From Candidatus Omnitrophota bacterium (GTDB lineage Bacteria; Omnitrophota; Gorgyraeia; Gygaellales; Profunditerraquicolaceae), in assembly GCA_011620275.1 (NCBI GenBank), contig WOZK01000013.1:1-50631 (forward strand): DNA of 50,631 bases, given 5' to 3'. Positions 45,832 to 50,631 of this stretch are shown piece after piece. The translations under genes and the position numbers were made by a program. The notes beneath the pieces are model-generated. The model was given only the letters and a program-made list of their open reading frames with translations, did no database searches and was not told where the DNA came from. The stretch's first letter is position 1. Each line of letters starts with the position of its first letter.

Positions 45832-45920
45832 TCGAGAAAGAGACCCCGGGCGCGTGTCCTGAGCAGTTCGACAGGCTCAATGTCAGGGTATTGTCGAAGG
45901 ATCAGCCTGGAGAGCTTCAT
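45832..45920 (+). repeat. Structured intergenic repeat family B copy 4
   Basis: GAGACCCCGGGCGCGTGTCCTGAGCAGTTCGACAGGCTCAATGTCAGGGTATTGTCGAAGGATCAGCCTGGAGAGCTTCAT. Confidence 0.85.
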
Positions 45921-45969
45921 TGGTATGGGTACGTCCCTTTGAAACCTTTATAACTTTCTATCTGCATAA

Positions 45970-48165
45970 ATGCCTTCCGAATCCCTCCGGGAAAATGAGC
46001 TTTTCGAAGAAGTAAAACACAATTACTTGTTCTATCTCTCCCGCGCTACCGGCATTCCCTTGGTCACTCCGGATACAATACAGATTATGCTTACTTCCCG
46101 CTGCAATCTTCGCTGTAATATATGCGGAGTCTGGAAATCCGGATATAAACGGGAAGACGAGATCAGTACCGCGGACGCCAAAAGTCTGATAGACCAGGCC
46201 GTCGAAATGGGGGTGACGACGGTTTATTTCACCGGCGGAGAGGCGTTGCTGCGAGACGATATCTTCGAGCTGATAGAATACGCCGCCAGGGACGGTATCA
46301 TCACTACATTTAACACCAACGGTACACTCATAACCGAAGCCGTGGCCGAGCGCATAGCCAATTCCGGCCTGAGAAGCCTGACTTTCTCCATAGACAGCCC
46401 CCGGGAAAAAGTGCACGATTCTCTTAGAGGCGAAGGGGTTTTCAATAAGGCGATGTCGGCGATAAAGGCGGTCAACCGTTACAAAAGAAATACAGGGAGG
46501 CCGGATCTGGTTTTGTGCGGGGTAGTGATGCGGCAGAACGCGGCCGATCTTTACGATCTCGTGAAGTTAGCTGATGCCAACGATTTTTGTTACGTGGCCT
46601 TGCAGCCTGTGGTGGATAACAGCGGCCTCTGGCTGCAGGAGAATAAACGCTGCGGCGAGTTTTGGATAGGGGAGGAAGACCTGCCGGACTTGCGCAGGTC
46701 ACTGGCCAGGATAGAGGAATTCAAACGCGCCAAGAGCATGCCGGGGGTCGACGTAATGGGAGAGAAGGTCGTCAGCTATTTCAAAGGAGAACGGCGCGCC
46801 AACTCCTGTTATGCCGGTTTTAGCCGTATTTTCGTGAACCCTCTGGGAGATATAAGTTTTGTTTGTTTTGAAAGCTTCGGCAACATCAAGAAAGACAGGC
46901 TGAAAGAGGCGTGGTATGGCCCGTCGGCAGCGGCTATCAGGGAGAAGATAAAGAAATGCGTTCTTAATTGCACCCAATTTTGTTCCGAACGCCCCGGCAC
47001 CGATAACCTTAAAGTCATCCATGATAATTTCGCGGCCGAGCTCTCCCGCAGGTTCGATAAGCGCTCTTCACTCAGCCTGCTGAAGAGGGAATACGACCTG
47101 CTGTCCGGGCTCGAAGAAGACTGCGGCCGGAATATCCTGCTCCGGGAAGAAACAGCGGTCTTGCGAAACAGGATACGCGGCGCGATGGAAAAAGAGTATA
47201 GCGAAATATCTTCTCCGTCCGCCGCCAAGAATCCTAAGACGGCGCCCTCCGCAGCCAACAAGTTTTCCCAGTTCTATCTTGCAATAACCAACAGGTGTAA
47301 CCTCAACTGTATAATGTGCAGCACTACCAGGCATCCGCATGAGGTGGAGGAAGAGCTTTCGCCGGGAGACTGGCTGGAGGTATTGAAGAACATCACACGC
47401 TTCGAGACCGAGGTGGTGACTTTCGGCGGAGGAGAACCGTTACTCCGGCAGGACGATCTGTCCGAAATGATAAGATTCTGCGTTACAGCCGGGGTCACCG
47501 TCAACGTCGTTACCAATGGGACCCTAATGAATTCTGCTTTCCTGTCCGGGATGGAAGAAGCAAGAGACAAACTTATATTTCTTGTTTCCTGCGACGGTTT
47601 GAGGCGGGAAAACGACTTGATCAGGGGGGAAGGGACTTTTCATAAGGTGATCGCGGCAGCCGATCTGCTCCGCAGTAAGGGGTTCACTTTTTATTTTACT
47701 TCCGTGATCATGCCGGAGAATTTCGCTCATTACGTCGATTTCCTAAAGTTCCTCAGGCGTTATTATCCCGGCGTGCGGCTGGACATACAGCCGGTTATAC
47801 CTCACAATGAGATATACCACCGCCGCAGGGATTTCGGGCTCAGGGAAGAACAGAAAAAAGACCTGAAGAACATAGTCGATTTCCTGCGCAGGGAGAATCC
47901 GGTGCCTTTATGCCGTCCGCTCGAGATAATAGAGAAGTACGTTGATTATTTTAACGGCACCTTGAAAGCGGAGAACCGCTGTAAGATGGGATCCGGCAGT
48001 TTCAACGTAAACCTGCGCGGTAACATATGGATATGCGGCAAAGAGCTGGAATACCCGCTGCATAAATATAAACTTGAAGATGTTCTTGCCAGCGGCGAAT
48101 ACCGTCAGGAGATGAACAGGGTAGAGAACTGTCATTCTCCGTGCCTGGCAGGGCTTGTAATTTAA
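45970..48165 (+). CDS. Tandem double radical SAM protein (rSAM-2, two CxxxCxxC domains)
   Basis: First domain CNLRCNIC + FTGGEALL; second domain CNLNCIMC + FGGGEPLL; each followed by C-terminal Cys clusters. Confidence 0.9.
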   Translation: MPSESLRENELFEEVKHNYLFYLSRATGIPLVTPDTIQIMLTSRCNLRCNICGVWKSGYKREDEISTADAKSLIDQAVEMGVTTVYFTGGEALLRDDIFELIEYAARDGIITTFNTNGTLITEAVAERIANSGLRSLTFSIDSPREKVHDSLRGEGVFNKAMSAIKAVNRYKRNTGRPDLVLCGVVMRQNAADLYDLVKLADANDFCYVALQPVVDNSGLWLQENKRCGEFWIGEEDLPDLRRSLARIEEFKRAKSMPGVDVMGEKVVSYFKGERRANSCYAGFSRIFVNPLGDISFVCFESFGNIKKDRLKEAWYGPSAAAIREKIKKCVLNCTQFCSERPGTDNLKVIHDNFAAELSRRFDKRSSLSLLKREYDLLSGLEEDCGRNILLREETAVLRNRIRGAMEKEYSEISSPSAAKNPKTAPSAANKFSQFYLAITNRCNLNCIMCSTTRHPHEVEEELSPGDWLEVLKNITRFETEVVTFGGGEPLLRQDDLSEMIRFCVTAGVTVNVVTNGTLMNSAFLSGMEEARDKLIFLVSCDGLRRENDLIRGEGTFHKVIAAADLLRSKGFTFYFTSVIMPENFAHYVDFLKFLRRYYPGVRLDIQPVIPHNEIYHRRRDFGLREEQKKDLKNIVDFLRRENPVPLCRPLEIIEKYVDYFNGTLKAENRCKMGSGSFNVNLRGNIWICGKELEYPLHKYKLEDVLASGEYRQEMNRVENCHSPCLAGLVI

Positions 48166-48189
48166 TTCCGGGGACACAATACTTAATTA

Positions 48190-48238
48190 AGAAATCCCGG
48201 GCGCCTGTATTGAGCAGTACGTCCGGCTTCGACGGGAA
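48190..48238 (+). repeat. Truncated family B repeat (copy 5)
   Basis: AAGAAATCCCGGGCGCCTGTATTGAGCAGTACGTCCGGCTTCGACGGGAATA resembles the 5' half of family B. Confidence 0.55.
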
Positions 48239-48260
48239 TATTTTTACTTAAGGGACGCAT

Positions 48261-49447
48261 ATGATAAATTTGTTCCCCCGCAGAAAAATGCGGTTCAAGT
48301 TTTCCCCGGATGCCGTGACGGAGGCGATGGCCGCAGGGCTGTATAGCCTCAAGCGCGGCGCCCGGACCGTCCCCATACGGTTGTTTGTTTATCCGACCGC
48401 GCTTTGCAATGATAAGTGCGCATATTGTTCGGACGGTCTGAACGCCGGGGATAATGTCGAAAAGAAGCATCTGCGTTATGATCCGCAAAAAGATTTTTTT
48501 CCCGCAGGGATTACGTGAAGAAATTGGCGGACGACGTCAAAAAACTGGCGGTGCGAGATATGCATCTTTTTGGCGGTGGGGAGCCGTTTTTCTATAAAGA
48601 GAATATGTTCTATTTACTGGAGGAACTCAGAAATACCGACGTCTTCATAAGGGTGATAACAAACGCTAATGCGCTCAACGAAGGAGATGTGGAGCGTATA
48701 GTCCGCGACCGTCTGGTGAGCCAGCTGAATATAAGTTTCAATACCGATTGCGAGGAGACCGCTTCCGCTATCTATGCCAGCCGCGGGCGCCACTGCCACA
48801 CCATGGATATCCTGGCTGCGTTGACACGGTACAAAGGTATTTACGCTACAGATTATCCTTTCGTGGACATCATGTTTACCCTTTTGAAGAACAATTTCGA
48901 CAGGATACCGGCTGTCGTCGGGAACTTGCGCGGGCATAAGATAAATTTCCTCTTTTTCCAGCAGCTGAGATGTTATACGGAGCGGCAGTCTGCGCTTGTC
49001 GCTCCGCCGATACCGCGGGAGGATTTGCTGACGGCCGGGCGCATGCTCGAGGAGATGGGTATTACTTCAAATATCTCCGAGCTGGCGGCGGGTGAGCGGC
49101 TTCCCGCGGGCAATACCCGGGAACAAAACGGCCATGTGGTTTCTCTGCGCAACAAGCGGGGGATAGCGCTTGCCTGCTATATGCCGTTGACCACATTGTC
49201 TATATGTTATAACGGAGCCGTGCCGGTGTGCCAATTCAGGTACGAGAAACAATTCTCGTTCAATTATCTGGATGCCGGCAGCCTGGCGTCGTTTCTGAGA
49301 GGCAAAGAGCACGCCTCTTTTCTAAGGGGATTCCTGGGCAAAGAAAGCCCTCCCGATATCTGCAAAGGATGTCTTTTTTGTGTTAACCACGAGTTGGAAA
49401 CGTTGAAAAAACGATTCAGGCATTTTGATTCGTTAAAGAAACGGTAA
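48261..49447 (+). CDS. Radical SAM protein (rSAM-3) split into two frames at T7 (48494-48500): 48261-48518 and 48515-49447
   Basis: Frame 1 carries ALCNDKCAYCSDG; -1 frame continues ...DFFSRRDYVKKLADDVKKLAVRDMHLFGGGEPFFY, supplying the rest of the domain; C-terminal ICKGCLFCVNHE. Confidence 0.8.
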
Positions 49448-49461
49448 GGGCGCGGCACAAG

Positions 49462-50496
49462 ATGGATAATTTGACCATAGAAAGAGTAAAGGCGGGTTTG
49501 GCCGATCCCGGCATCGGCCCGGAGACCATCGCTTTGATGCTGACCGATGCCTGTAATCTTTCCTGCGTTTACTGCCGCGGCGGAAGGATTGACGACAGCA
49601 GGGGAGGGGGAGAAGAAAGCGAGTTAACTACGGAGGAGCTGTTTCGTCTCTTCGAAGATGCCGCCGGATTTAAAGTCAAAGAAGTAAACATAGGAGGCAT
49701 GCGGGGCGAGCCTTTTTGCAAGAAAGACATTCGTTTGATCCTGCGCAAAATAAAAAGCCTGGGGTTGACGGGTTCGATGACTACCAACGGGAGCATGCTC
49801 AGCGGCGCGCTGGCCGAGGAAATGAGTTCTTACGGATGGGATATCCTGTTGTTGAGCCTTGACGCCCCTTTTGCCCGGCTCCAGCATCAATTAAGACCGG
49901 CGGCGAACGGTAAGGAATATTTTCACAATATATTGGAGTTTCTCGGCGCGTTGAATAATAACCCGAGCAGCAGGATGAGGGTCCTGGTTAATATGGTGAT
50001 AACCGGGAATAATTACAGATATTTCCCGGGAATGGTGGATTTTGTGAACAATTTCAAGAATATAGAGTCGCTTAACGTGTTAAGACTTGTCGACATGGGG
50101 CTGCCGGGGTATTCCGATTTGCAGCTTGACTGCGGCCAGGCGGCCGAATTTCGTGAGACACTTGAAGCTTTTAAACGGGAAAAGAAAGTCTTATATGCCG
50201 GGAATTGGTCTTTTCCCGATGTCCGGAGGGAAACGCCGGCCGGGCGGCATACAAGATGTTTTACGAATTATTATATCCTTTCAATTGCGGCGAACGGAGA
50301 CGTGCTTTTCTGTCCGCAGCAATATAAGCCCTTGTCGGGGATTAATATACGCGATGTCCGCTTGCGCGACCTATGGCTTAACGAACACCTTTCTTTCCGG
50401 AAGATATTGTCCGAGTCTGCGCCTTGTTACGGGGAATGTTGTACTATATTGAAAAAACAGAACGAAGAGATATATAACGCTGTCTGCGACGACTGA
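49462..50496 (+). CDS. Radical SAM/SPASM-like protein (rSAM-4)
   Basis: MLTDACNLSCVYCRGG, NIGGMRGEPF, C-terminal CFTNYYILSIAANGDVLFCPQQYKPL...CYGECC. Confidence 0.87.
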   Translation: MDNLTIERVKAGLADPGIGPETIALMLTDACNLSCVYCRGGRIDDSRGGGEESELTTEELFRLFEDAAGFKVKEVNIGGMRGEPFCKKDIRLILRKIKSLGLTGSMTTNGSMLSGALAEEMSSYGWDILLLSLDAPFARLQHQLRPAANGKEYFHNILEFLGALNNNPSSRMRVLVNMVITGNNYRYFPGMVDFVNNFKNIESLNVLRLVDMGLPGYSDLQLDCGQAAEFRETLEAFKREKKVLYAGNWSFPDVRRETPAGRHTRCFTNYYILSIAANGDVLFCPQQYKPLSGINIRDVRLRDLWLNEHLSFRKILSESAPCYGECCTILKKQNEEIYNAVCDD

Positions 50497-50533
50497 AGGC
50501 GTCCTTTTTCATGCCCTTTTTCGCTTTTTATTT

Positions 50534-50562
50534 CTTGATTGATCGCAATAGTTTTGATATAC
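50534..50562 (+). promoter_or_regulatory. Putative promoter reading out of the window
   Basis: TTGATT (50534-50539), 17-nt spacer, TATACT (50557-50562). Confidence 0.55.
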
Positions 50563-50631
50563 TAAAAATTCATTTGACCCGAATTTTGCAGTAGCAAAAT
50601 TCGCCTTGAGCGGAGCGAAAGGTCGCAAGGA

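Noticed and set aside
45738-45969. Possible RiPP precursor peptide between rSAM-1 and rSAM-2
   Set aside because: Only trivial ORFs (about 5-11 codons) are seen and most of the gap is a family B repeat.
3821-48238. CRISPR array from repeated palindromic units
   Set aside because: Repeats are far apart, long, internally structured and have no regular spacers; no cas genes seen.

Overview
About 50.6 kb of bacterial chromosome in which every supported protein gene lies on the + strand. Likely source is an uncultivated Gram-negative-type lineage; Omnitrophota-like is only a guess from style and was not tested. Gene order: rpsI; a complete arginine cluster argC-J-B-D-F-G-H; a lysine/diaminopimelate cluster lysA-(unknown secreted protein)-dapF-dapA-dapB-dapL; folK, panC, aspartate dehydrogenase; a small Lys-rich tandem-motif protein; uvrA; a TPR protein with ExbB/ExbD/TonB-like genes; a type IV pilus/type II secretion-like operon (HTH regulator, PilM with PilN-like C-terminus, PilO-, PilP-, PilQ-, PilB-, PilC-like, and six prepilin-like proteins plus a PilX-like one upstream); tRNA-Ala(CGC); rsmE, mtaB; cvpA-nif3-dnaG-rpoD; and a terminal run of four radical SAM genes carrying five radical SAM domains. 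The best candidates for something undescribed are: (a) the radical SAM cluster, with one tandem-domain protein and one gene split at a T_TTT_TTT slippery heptamer; (b) an ExbB/ExbD pair that appears to have lost both conserved acidic membrane residues (E to Q, D to N); (c) modular families of same-orientation structured intergenic repeats placed between stop codons and the next gene; (d) duplicated pilin genes with a 261-bp identical tract flanked by diverged ends, consistent with gene conversion; (e) a small DKDGDVSCAKM double-motif protein. All assignments come from reading the sequence and remembered family motifs; no searches were run.
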